Source: Akanthomyces muscarius (lineage: Eukaryota; Ascomycota; Sordariomycetes; Hypocreales; Cordycipitaceae). From it: a stretch of DNA of 64,000 nucleotides. Under the pieces are notes generated by a model that saw only the letters and a program-made list of their open reading frames with translations, did no database searches and had not been told where the DNA came from. Shown piece by piece: positions 1 through 10,324 of the stretch; the stretch's first letter is position 1, and each line of letters starts with the position of its first letter. The stretch covers positions 5,518,001-5,582,000 of the forward strand of contig NC_079241.1 in assembly GCF_028009165.1 (NCBI RefSeq). Reading direction: 5' to 3'. The position numbers and the translations under genes were made by a program.

Positions 1-113
1 GTACCAGGATCCAATGAAAGTGATTTTCGGCGTCAATGACGCCGAAACAGTGAATAAATAGGACGCTTTCATACAACTAGGCAGCAGATGGTTGATGTAT
101 TTTGTCTGATGCA

Positions 114-1626
114 TCATACCACCAAAATTCTGAACCCTTTCGTTTGCAGTACCTGGGCAAGTGGTCTCCAGTCTGGCTGGTCTCCGGACCAAAATGTGTT
201 CAAAAAGCTCAGTACACCTTCGTAATGACGGAAACTAGTGGCTGCAAGAATGTTCCCAAGGAGTTCGCGCACTGTTTGTTGGCGTTGCACATTGCCCCAA
301 CATTCCGTTCCGGCAACAAAAACAGGCCATGGGAGGTTTTGTATACAGATACTGGGCTGCTGGAAGCAAACAAGCTGCTCGAATAGCTTGGTCACTGTTG
401 CTTGCCAGTCCGGGTTGTCGGCGGTAGTGTAGCCGAGGCAGCGATAGGAATACAAAACAGCAGCATAATGGTAGACATCCACCAGGCGAGTAAAATCTTG
501 GCGCATTGCCGCTTTCTCGATGCCCAGTCGTCCGGCTGCAAGCAGAGTGGCGCCCCGAGCTTGCGTGAATTTTGACCGGATTGAATCAGGTGCAAAGTCA
601 GCATCGGTAAGAAGGGCGTGTATTTCTTCTGGTAATGGCAACGGATATCGTGAGGCGAGTGTTACTCGGTGTAGATAGGTAAGATAGTCGGCGAATAAAA
701 CGTTCTTGGAACCAGGCGTGGGCATCACAGTGTATCTGATGTCCTCAATATTGAAGGAAGTGGTTGATACCAGAACATCGTAAATAGCAAGCTGATTCCG
801 AAGAAACGCAAAGAGCCCGTTGTTTAAGCCCGTTTTGCTCCCAAACACGTTGACCAGGGTCCTTGCGGCTAGCCTATGTCCTTCGGCTGCGGACGACTGG
901 GAGTTGGACATTTCGTAGCAGGCTATCATGAGAATGCATGCCAGCATCCATTCTGCGTCCACAATGTCTGTTTGACTGTCAAGTTCAGCTCCTTCTGTCA
1001 GCCTGCTCGTCATGTCCTGCACCCGGGTATGTATCATGCCGAGGCAGGCATCGCGAGCCGCTTCAGGGAACACTTCCATTGCATGCTGGAAGCGAGATGA
1101 CCCGTGATGCGAGGCAAATGCGGCCACAGCAAGCCTGAGGCCAGGGGTGTTCATCGCTCTAGGCAGCACTATCCGCCGGTAGTCGTTTTCTGCAGAGTCG
1201 ACCCAGACCATCAGGCCTGCCAAGTTCTTGTCATAGTACTCGATTAATTGGGGCATTGAACTGGCTAGCGTCATATGAAGCATATCAGGTGCCGGGATAG
1301 GTATCAACTGCATTTGATCTGGATGTTCGGCAGTTGATCTGGTGCGGTCCTGTTTCGCCGGCGTTTGCTGAGCTACCGGGACCCGGCGGCCTTTAAGTTT
1401 TCCTCGAACTGCCACCCCATCGGCCCATCGCAGTCGCGGGCCGTAGCCGGGACATGCAAGACCTTTTTTCTCGCACTTTAAGCAGGTTGGGCGGCTACCG
1501 TCACAACGTATGCGCCGCTTGGTGCAAGTGCTGCAGCCTGGAGCGAAGCATTAGCGGGACCAAACAGGAAGTAGGAGACGAGGACATCGTACCTTTGCCT
1601 GGCGCCGAGGCATCTTTCTTGTCCAT
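114..1626 (-). CDS. Zn2Cys6 fungal transcription factor, two exons
   Basis: Exon 1 runs 1626-1593 and exon 2 runs 1537-114, with a 55-nt intron (donor gtacga, branch-like ctaat, acceptor ccag); together they give 485 residues. The intron is inferred because exon 2 alone lacks a start and meets an in-frame stop just upstream of the zinc cluster. The joined N-terminus carries a perfect binuclear cluster, CX2CX6CX6CX2CX6C, with cysteines at residues 13, 16, 23, 30, 33 and 40 and the basic stretch TKRRIR between the second and third cysteine. That is the Gal4-type DNA-binding domain. The remaining 440 residues are helical and resemble the fungal-specific regulatory domain common in this family (blocks such as ACILMIACYEMS and RYPLPLPEEIHALL). 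It is expected to be a nuclear DNA-binding regulator; its targets cannot be read from the sequence. The stop lies close to the window edge, so its downstream neighbour is not visible. Confidence 0.85.
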
Positions 1627-1769
1627 GCTTAATACGGCAATAAATAGCAATCCGAATGTATGGTCAAGTTGGAAGCGCAGAAAATCGATGCAGGCGTTGT
1701 GTATGCAGCCTACATGGCCATGGAAGTGCTGTTGATGCTGATGAAAAGTCGAAGCTAGCGACTCCAGTG

Positions 1770-2189
1770 TTAGCGGCAACTGACTTTGTTTCTGGTGTCG
1801 CCGCCGCCACCACAACAGGGAAGAATCAGATTTGCGCATCGACATGACTGGTTCAGTGACGCCGAAAGGAAAGGTTGATTTCGATAATTTACTTCTGCCC
1901 TTAACAAAATCGCCAGTCTCGACGCGATGTCTGCGTCAGAACCCGATGAGGGCCGCCATGCGAGGCCGAGCATCTCGCGCATGTCTGCGTAGTCCTGGGA
2001 AGAGGCAAAGTACAACTACCCAGCAAAGAGGTTAAGCTGCAGTCACAGGTGGCGCGGCAGCTCCCAGTCCCTCGCGCATTCTGGGATGGTGCAGAGGTGC
2101 AATAGGTCCAGTGACTTCGACGTAAGGCTGGCACGTCTGCCTGCGACGATGGCTTCGCGAGCTGCGGGATCAGCATGCGCTGTCCATCT
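1770..2189 (-). pseudogene. Decayed 3' end of a protein gene with two in-frame stops
   Basis: One minus-strand frame reads as coding over about 140 codons, with segments such as KSLDLLHLCTIPECARDWEL, LQLNLFAG, LYFASSQDYADMREMLGLAW and SDADIASRLAILLRAEV, broken by a TGA after PRHL and a TAG after LNLFAG. The TAG sits where a CAG (Gln) codon would continue the motif, as a C-to-T change would produce. The motif LNLFAGxLYF followed by LGLA reminds me of the C-terminal end of the large fungal DUF3638/DUF3645 proteins, but this is from memory and uncertain. No start or upstream exon could be attached. It lies just upstream of the Zn2Cys6 gene on the same strand. Confidence 0.4.
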
Positions 2190-3687
2190 TGTCTTCGAGA
2201 AGAAGAAACGAGAGGGTAAAAAAATGAATAGATAAAAATCGAGCAACCACTGTCTCTTCCACTTTAATTGCTTCTTAGCCGCTTCTACGTATCCCGCAAC
2301 AAAAAAAAAGGGCGTCAAATTAATGGATATTGCCCTCGCATTTAATACGAGGCCTTTGTTGCATTTTACTTTCGCGATTTGGGGTCCTACATACCACGTT
2401 CTCGTGACGCATCCGATCCGCGCATGCTCGAGAAACTACGGCCAAATCAAGTACCAGAAAAGCTCGATATCTGAGCCAGCGCATCCAAGAATCTGTGCGA
2501 GACCGCCCCGATAACGTCAAGGTCGAAACATCCGACAATGACCAGCCTGTTCACGTGCGCCCAGAATGCGGTACTGAATGGCACACAATTACACCACCGA
2601 CCCCATCTCGAAATAGCACTTGATCACGGTATCTCAACGGCATTTACAAGTATTGCAGCAGTTACCTGACGCCATTTCAGTTTCTTCCTCAGCCCTCAGG
2701 GGTGAGAGCTTGTCAGCGGTTGCCACGACGCGCACCCGCATTTCCGGAGCTTGAAGGTCGCCGTTGTGGACGGCTCAGTATTCCTGTCTGAGAACCGCAC
2801 CAACCGCACCTACGTCGCGGCGTTGCCGCTCGCACCGCAGATACCTGGAACAAGATGGAAGAGGCGATGATTGTGGTACATGCAAATGCAGCTGCAAGTC
2901 TGTCAGGGCAGCTGCAAGTTTGTCAGGGCCACCAGTGACCGCTGGCATCATTTTAAATGGCTGATTCGTACCTCGCCATAGATACGAGATGCAAATGTGC
3001 AGCTGCAACAACAACGTCTCTTTCTCGCCTTCCACATCGAGAGTCAATCGTCTCATCCGTGGATGACATTGGGCCGGCATAGCCGCAGGAAACAAGCGAC
3101 AAGTAAGAAGAAAAGAGGGACAGAAGTTGGTATGATCAAGCGAGTGAATGAGTAATACAAAATGTATCCGCTGCTGCTTTTTTGCTGTACCGCGAGATGG
3201 CATGTATCGATTGTCGAAGAATTGCTGGTGGCAATGGCACAGCCGCGGTGGTAGTCAGGTATTGCGGATGGGGAGCCGCCTCTCGTCGGTATGAAAGAAA
3301 AAGGCGCTCCGAGCCAGCCTCGGTTGGAACGTGCTCTTGGATTTACCGAAGCCCCTGCCCCGACTTTGTATGCCATTGGTACATGCCACTGAGGCTGCGA
3401 ATCCGCGCTTGACACTGCCCAGCGCTGTCAAGCAGGTGTTTCGGCGCATCGCGGCCTTTCTACACCTCACTTTGCCTTTCAAACTCCAAGCATCTTTACC
3501 GGCCTATTATTAGGCCCAGAGTTTGTCGCAGTGCAGGCGCCGGTCAATATGATGATGAGCCGATAGCACTGCGGCGAGACCTATGTAATACAGACAGAAA
3601 CTTTATCTGAATAGCTCTGAGAGGCATATAGATCTGTTCGTATGCTCGGAGTTGTTTAATGAAAAAATAAGCGAATGCTACGACCAT
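2190..3687. other. Gene-free stretch
   Basis: No reading frame here has a recognisable motif, convincing splice sites or coding-like composition. It may contain further decayed sequence belonging to the broken frame on its left, but nothing I can align. Confidence 0.5.
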
Positions 3688-4246
3688 CTATTTCTGGCTA
3701 GGTTCTTTCGCCTTTTCCTGCAATTCGGTAACCTCTTCTTTGAGCGACTTGACGGTCCCAACCAGCTCTTTCATCTGCTCCTGCAACAGCTCCTGCCACA
3801 GCACCGTTTTACTCAAGAGGTTTTCAATTGATGCCTGCATAACATCATATCTTCTCTCTGAAGCTTGTGCCTCGTCTTGAATTAGTTTGGCGAAATCATC
3901 TAGCTCGGGGCGAATGATAGAGATGACTTCATCTGCGACCGCGTTTGAACCGGACTGTGAGGTACCTTCTGTGGCAAAGGTCAGAAAGTTAGAAAGAGTA
4001 TACATGGTTGGCAAGTTTGCGTATGCAGTAAACAGCTACTCACCATGGGCACCGCCCGTATCCTCGGATGTTACGTCTTGAGAGGCGGCCAGCGGAGCGA
4101 CTATAATGACATCAATACATGAAGCCGGCTATTGGGCGTTGGTGTTGAAACCTGCACTTACGCGGATCCTGCCGAGCTAAACGCTTCCCATTCTCCTCTA
4201 TCGCAGCAATAATGCTATCAAAATTCAAATTAAAGAGCGGCTCCAT
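3688..4246 (-). CDS. Small coiled-coil protein, three exons, function unknown
   Basis: Exons 4246-4162, 4100-4044 and 3968-3688 join in frame to 140 residues. Both introns have good signals (gtaagt with cattatag; gtgagt with gccacag). Residues about 1-30 (MEPLFNLNFDSIIAAIEENG...) form a short helical start, about 30-55 is a Ser/Thr/Gly-rich linker, and about 55-135 is a strongly charged helix with heptad spacing (QELLQEQMKELVGTVKSLKE), so a coiled coil is likely. There is no signal peptide or membrane segment. I do not recognise the family. The clean three-exon structure and intact frame argue that this is a real gene although it is short. It stands alone between gene-free stretches. Confidence 0.7.
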
Positions 4247-4939
4247 GGTATTTCGTGCCTAAAATACTGTTGCGATGATGGAAATGATGATGAAAGAGAA
4301 GAAATCTCTTCTCCCAGCCCAGCTGCAGCTCGCGCGCGTTTCCTGCGTTGTGTGGCAAACGCAAACGCGAACGGCTCACCTCAAGCTCAGCGTGAATTGC
4401 CAGCGGCTCTCTGCTAATAAAATTGAACAATGGCATACATTAGACGAGACCAATGGAATGTTCTACAAGAAAAAACATGTCACTTCCAGCTCGTGCTTAC
4501 GGTCGGATTTTCCATGCTGGACCATATGAGTCTGGAAGTGCCAATCTACAATTCGCCCATCTCCAACCTCGATCCTAAGCCAACAGACCTTTCGATAAGC
4601 CAGGACGACGGAGAAAATGATCGGAAATCGCGATGACTTGTTGCCGAAGATACGGTAAGATTTAGATACAGTTTTCCCAGTGCTGAGTTGCTTGCTGACG
4701 CGTCTCGTGCTCTCAGGGGCAACCCTAAACTCGACGTACTACATCATGGCGAGATTGTCGGACAAGCTGGCAAAGGATCATTCTTCACGCCAAACGAGAG
4801 AGAAAAATTCAACAACTAAGGCTACTCTCCGAAGCCAATCGAAATGAGAAAAGCCAAGCCGACAAGAGACGAACCCACCGAGGAGTTATCACTCTTTAAG
4901 AACAACTAGGAGAACCACTGTAAAGACCTCAAACGGCTC
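4247..4939. other. Gene-free stretch
   Basis: A plus-strand frame from 4430 to 4636 is open (68 codons) but has no family motif and no splice partner. It could belong to the decayed element that follows at 4940, or be chance. Confidence 0.4.
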
Positions 4940-5537
4940 TTGAAATGTCTCAACACATCAGATTGGGTACATAACTTTGACATAGCAGAATACATACAGA
5001 GGATTACTCGAGGCTGCGAAGACGAGATCGGAGCGATCAGCTACCCTATCACCATCAACAGCGGTGCTACTACTACCTCTACAGAAAACGGGGTGTCACT
5101 GGTGAGAGCATCGTGTCAGGTGCCGCGCCTCACCGATACAGAGCTCGAGTTCAAGGATTGAGTGATGGGGAGACGCTTTATTACTTTGACATATCATTTT
5201 TGTGGTAATTATTGGGCGTGTGGCATTTTTGACCAGGAATCTGGAACACTTCTATTTTACGACCCAGTGGCAGCCAGCCGCCGACGCAACGCAGCTGCAG
5301 CGGGCGCCGCTACACGAGGATACTTGGACCTTCTCGGCTTTCCTTTCAGTTTCAAAACTATACAGCAAAGGCTATGCTTGGCAAGGAAATGAGTGGGCGT
5401 GTGGCTTTCTTTCGCTGCTCTTTCTGCATCAGCATCTCCGGGTGCCGCCCCGACTCCGCTTGGGAGTGGCAGAAACTCTGGAGGAAGCCGACCAGAACGG
5501 GACTAGCCGGCTTTCTCTGCCTAAGGCCTACAACTAG
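4940..5537 (+). pseudogene. Relic of a Ulp1/C48-like cysteine protease
   Basis: A coding-like frame starts at 4940 (segment WVHNFDIAEYIQRI), is stopped by TGA at 5159-5161, continues as TLTYHFCGNYWACGIFDQES and LLFYDPVAAS, and shifts frame around 5300-5380 before the block WQGNEWACGFLSLLFLHQ. The order of an aromatic-rich substrate loop, a GNxW...D...YDP block and a QxxxWxCGF block matches the layout of Ulp1-type (C48) peptidases, where His, Asp, Gln and Cys are catalytic. The usual His before Trp is Tyr here (codon tat, one C-to-T step from cat). With one stop, one frameshift and a lost catalytic residue it is very unlikely to make active protein. Such domains often occur in fungal transposons, but no transposase or terminal repeats are visible here. 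Confidence 0.5.
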
Positions 5538-5826
5538 AGTGTGCAGGCCGCCGACGCGTTTGACTTGATGCTTTCCGGGTGGGTTAGAAGAGGGAAGACG
5601 CGCCAGGAGTCCCTTGCAATGGGGCTAGATTTTTGAGGGCGCATATCCTCGACGAGTTAGGGGTGCCCCCTTCTCGGTGGCCTGAGTCTGGCTACACTGA
5701 GCTGGAAAGAGCAGTTGACGTGTAGTAAGCAAAATCATATGCTGTTGCCCTACTCTGGTTCTCAGGGCCTGAAGAAAATACGCATGATCGAGAAAGAGGA
5801 TATATGTTGTCAAGACAATGGCACGC

Positions 5827-5858
5827 TACCGTAAAAACCGAAATGGGTGTCGCGGGTG
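5827..5858 (+). repeat. Left copy of a perfect 32-bp inverted repeat around the NLR
   Basis: These 32 bases are identical to the reverse complement of 11054-11085. The left copy overlaps the start of the first copy of the ~158-bp repeat unit. The two arms enclose the NLR gene and about 5.2 kb in total. Confidence 0.9.
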
Positions 5859-6204
5859 TATTTAGTGAGTTTTAATAGCGGGGTGGGGAAAGAACCGCTA
5901 TATTTGGCTACATCTCCTGCTGAGTACCCCGCTGGTACCTCCGTTGCAGCACCTTCAACAGGCACGAACGACGCCACAGGAAGCCGAGTCACTCTCTTCC
6001 CGCTACAAACGGCCTACCGCAACCTTTCCGACAACAGCGCCAGCATAAAATCCGAACATAGATGTCACGTATGCATTTTATTAATTTTGATACTGCGATT
6101 TTGTTGGCAACCATCGTTTCTAGCGGCGGAACTGCTAAATAACCAGCTGGTACCTCCACTGCAGCACTGTTAACAGCGACTAACAATTCAAGTGGAAGCC
6201 GCAG
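5831..6204. repeat. Two diverged copies of a ~158-bp unit
   Basis: The segment 5831-5988 and the segment 6046-6204 align along their length, sharing blocks such as GCTGGTACCTCC, GCAGCAC and GGAAGCCG. Many of the differences are G-to-A in the second copy, for example in the first 30 bases, which is what repeat-induced point mutation would give, although transversions occur too. On the minus strand both copies keep an open frame with related peptides (EVPAGYSAGDVAKY versus EVPAGYLAVPPLET), so the unit may derive from a protein-coding repeat. I do not recognise the family. Confidence 0.6.
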
Positions 6205-6747
6205 CTCGCTGCTGTAGCCTCGCTTCGGGCTTTCCATCAACCACGAAAAAAACAGCTTCTTCACGAACCCGACTATTGTGGCAATCCGCAGCCAGATCAA
6301 GGCTGTACTAAAGTGCAAGAACGATTTTAGACGCAACATACTATTTCCAGAATTCGGTGCAGCCTTCGGTGCAGCTCAGACGACGCCAGGATGTGAGATT
6401 AGAACTAGAATGTTGCGCCAGGTGCTTCCGTGTGATCACATGCAACACGGACAAATTATGCGGCAAATTGACCAAAGATCCCGTCACCCCCGCAGAATCT
6501 GTAAATGGAAGAGGCGACAAAGAGCCACTTCGGGTTGCGCCAGATTTCATAGCCTCACTCTCTTGGGTGAAGATATGCATGGATGCCTGAGTGTTCTGGC
6601 GCCATTTAGCTGCGCAAGCCTCTCGTTGCGGGGAAGCAACAGCGTATCTGCGAACAACAGCTCAACCCTCGTTGTCCTTGCTACTTGAGTCAAGCTACGA
6701 TTTGAATTTGGCTTCTCTCGATACGCATCATCCCTCTACTTAATATA

Positions 6748-9700
6748 ATGCCCGATCCCAGCAATTATAACGTCGGGTGGATATGCGCGATAAAGCCGGA
6801 GTATGTTGCTGCGCAAGCATTCCTAGATGAGAAGCACGAACGGCCGAGCCATGTCAGCACAAACGACAGCAATATCTACACCCTAGGTAGGCTCGGAAAG
6901 CATAATGTCGTCATCGGTACTCTGCCCGATGGCGAGTACGGCATTGCTGCAGCAGTGGGCGTAGCAAAAGGCATGCTAAGTAGCTTTCCGAACGTGAGAA
7001 TTGGCTTGATGGTCGGCATCGGAGGTGGAGCCCCGAGCTCTAAGAACGACATTCGGCTAGGCGATATTGTTGTAAGCGCACCTCGAAACGGCCATGGTGG
7101 TGTATTTCAATACGATTTTGGGAAGACAATCCAGGACAAGAAGTTTCAAACTGTTGGCTTGCTGAATCAGCCCCCCGAGCTCCTCCGGGCGGCTTTGACC
7201 GATATTCAGACAGAGTATGAAATGCAAGGCCATCAACTCGACAAGGCGATCAATATGGCTCTTGATCAATGGCCACGACTCCGAAAGATCTATCAGCGGC
7301 CGGATAATAGCAGCGATAAGCTGTTTAAGAGTGAATTGGTCCACCGAGAGACAGACGGCGCCGACTGCGCGATCAACTGCTACGACGGCCCTTCCAGCAT
7401 AGTGGAGCGCGAGAAAAGGACCAGCGAAGAAGACAATCCGGCTATTCATTATGGCACAATTGCTTCTGCCAACCAATTGATGAAAGACGCGCTTGTCCGT
7501 GATAGACTGGCCGCGGAAGAAAATCTGTTATGCTTTGAGATGGAGGCAGCCGGACTGATGAACCGTTTCCCTTGCCTTGTGGTTCGAGGAATCTGCGATT
7601 ATGCTGATTCACATAAAAACAAGGAGTGGCAGGGATACGCAGCAATGACAGCAGCCGCCTACGCCAAAGATCTTCTCAAAAGGATCCCACCAAATACGGT
7701 GGAGGCAGAAACGAAGATCAGTGAACTGGTTGAGAATGGTATGTCAAATACAGCGACCTCTTAATAGACAACCGAGAGGAATGCAGAGCTAATGAGACTT
7801 CGGGCAAAGTCCTGTTAGTCTCACTTAAAACCAAAGCGGACACTCAAAACCTACAAGCGTCTAGTCACTTTGACAAAATCACAAAATGGCTTTCAGCACC
7901 AGACGCTTCAATAAATTTAAACCAAGCGCGAGAGTTACATCAACCAGGAACTGGTCAGTGGTTGCTGGACACTGACAGGTATAGATCTTGGAAGACAAAA
8001 CAAGGGTCTTTCCTCTGGTTATATGGCATGCCCGGCTGCGGCAAGACAATTCTCAGTTCAACCGTTGTCGCAGATTTAGAGAAAGATGCTACGATATCTC
8101 TAACACTACTTTACTTCTACTTTAATTTCACTGATGTAGAGAAACGGTCTACTGAGAAAGCGGTGCGGTCGCTGGTTGACCAACTATACCGCAAGAGTAC
8201 AGAGGCTCGAGGTGCGGTAGATTCTCTCTACGCTATACATGAGAAACGTGGAGGACAGCCGTCTCATGCGTCACTACAAAAACTTCTACAAACCATGATT
8301 ACAAGGTGCCACGAAGTATGGATTATTCTTGATGGTCTCGACGAGTGCGAAACGCGCAGTCAGCACACCACTGATGGTGTTATGCCATGGATCAAGACAC
8401 TAAGAGGTTCGCTGCCTAATATTCATATCCTTACCACGAGCCGACCAGAATGGGATATTAAATACTCCATCGAGGAGTGGGCTAACGCCAGCGACATGAT
8501 TCCACTTCAACCCAACTTAGTGGCAGAGGACATAGTTGCCTACATTGACGTGAAAGTCAAGCAGATGGATAGGTGGCGAACCCAGCTAGAAATTCAGGAA
8601 TTAATTGCTACTGTATTAAACAGACGTGCTAATGGATCGTAAGTGTTTGGCTTGTACTGCTTTGAAATTTCTGAATTGCTAATACAACCAGGTTCCGTTG
8701 GGTGGCTTGTCAATTTGATGCGTTAGAACGCTGCCTAAGCCGAAAAGATATACTTAGAGAACTGGCGGCGCTTCCTCGAACACTGGAGGAGACTTATGCG
8801 CGGATCCTCGAACGCATATATCCTGAGCATAAGTCTGACGCAATACGACTTTTGCAACTCCTAACATACTCCCCACGGCCACTCAGTCTTGCTGAGGTAG
8901 TTGACGCAATCGCCGTCGAGCCAGCAAATAAACCATGCTTTGATAAAAGAAACCGAATGCCTATTCCACAGGAGGTTACTCGATTATGTTCAAGCTTGGT
9001 TTCTCTTACCGGCTTTTGGCCAGTTCAAATTCAACTTGCACACTTTTCTGTACAGGAATACCTCAAGTCCGATCGACTAGAGCCACCCATGGCGAAGCAG
9101 CTCGATAAAACAATTGCCGCGACAGCTATAGTTGAAGTATGTTTGTCTTATTTGCTAGAATTGGATACATCGCTGCAACGGGAAAGAATAATTGAACAGC
9201 ATCCTTTCGCCAAGTTTTCGGCAGAAAATTGGTCAGACTTTGCAGTTGTTGTGGAATCTTCCAATCAAGGTGTCCCTAATGCCGTCAAAGAGTATTATGA
9301 GTCACACGACGCATTTGAATTAGGGCAAATGCTCTATCGCCCTTACGGCATCGAGCGGCATTTACCTGGCAAGGTAGCCAGCCCTCTATGTTATGCGTCA
9401 TGTGCTGGATTGCCGTGTTCCGTCCGTATGCTTGTCAAGACCGACCAAGACGTCGGCGTGCCGTACGGAAAGTTTCGCGATGCTCTTCTGACCGCTTCAT
9501 ATGCAGGGCATCAGGGAATTGTTGAGATTTTAGTTGATAATGGCGCTGAAGCAAATGCACAAGACGCTCTCCAGGCTGCATCAAACCAAGGGTATCAGGG
9601 AATTATTGAGCTATTACTTCAAAAAGGCGCTAATGTAAATGCGCAAGGCGGATTTTATGGCAATGCTCTTTATACTGCCTCTTTTAATGGACATCAGGGA

Positions 9701-10324
9701 TGCGTTAACGTCCTGGTTAACAACGGCGCCGATATACATGCGCACGGTGGATTTTTTGGCAATGCTCTAGAGGCTGCTTCAAACAAAGGGCATCAAGAGA
9801 TCGTTGAGATCCTGGTTAACAACGATATCAACGTAAACGTACAAAGTGGATTATATGACGATGCTCTACAGACTGCGGCTTGTCACGGGTATCAGGGAAT
9901 TGTGAAGTTCTTGCTTCAAAAGGGTGCAAATATAAATAAGAAACATGATGCTGGCGGTGCTCTCCACTTCGTATCAGAGGAGGGGAATCAGGAAATTGTT
10001 GAGATGTTGCTTCAAATCGGTGCCGATGTAAATGCAAAAGGTGGGACATATGGCAGTGCTCTGGTGGCAGCATCCCATAAAGGGCATCAAGATATCGTTC
10101 GGATTTTGCTTGAAAATGGAGCCGATACAACTTTGCAGGGCCGATACCTCGGTAATGCCCTTCATGCTGCTTCACGGGCTGGCCATGAAGGAATAGTTTA
10201 TCTCTTGCTTCAAAACGGCGCTGATGTTGGAATATGGGCCGCCCGTGCCGCCCGTGCTGCTGCTTTAAGCAGGGGGCATGAGGAAATTGCCAAATTAATT
10301 CAGATTCACTATTCAATGGAATAA
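6748..10324 (+). CDS. NLR immune-type receptor: PNP-like, NACHT, ankyrin repeats
   Basis: Exons 6748-7738, 7789-8638 and 8692-10324 join to 1157 residues; the introns are 50 and 53 nt (donors gtatgt and gtaagt). Residues 8-310 form a nucleoside-phosphorylase-like domain (GWICAIKPEYVAAQAF near the start, glycine loop GIGGG at 90-94, FEMEAAG at 263-269, GICDYADSH at 281-289). Residues about 390-620 form a NACHT NTPase with Walker A GMPGCGKT at 410-417 and Walker B IILDGLDEC at 509-517. From about 838 to the C-terminus there are roughly ten ankyrin repeats of the NALxAASxxGHQ type with 33-34-residue spacing. This is the standard layout of fungal NOD-like receptors: N-terminal effector, oligomerising switch, and repeat sensor, used in non-self recognition and cell-death control. 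The ligand cannot be inferred. The frame is intact throughout, so it looks functional. Its sequence appears more AT-rich than core genes in the window and it sits among repeats. Confidence 0.93.
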
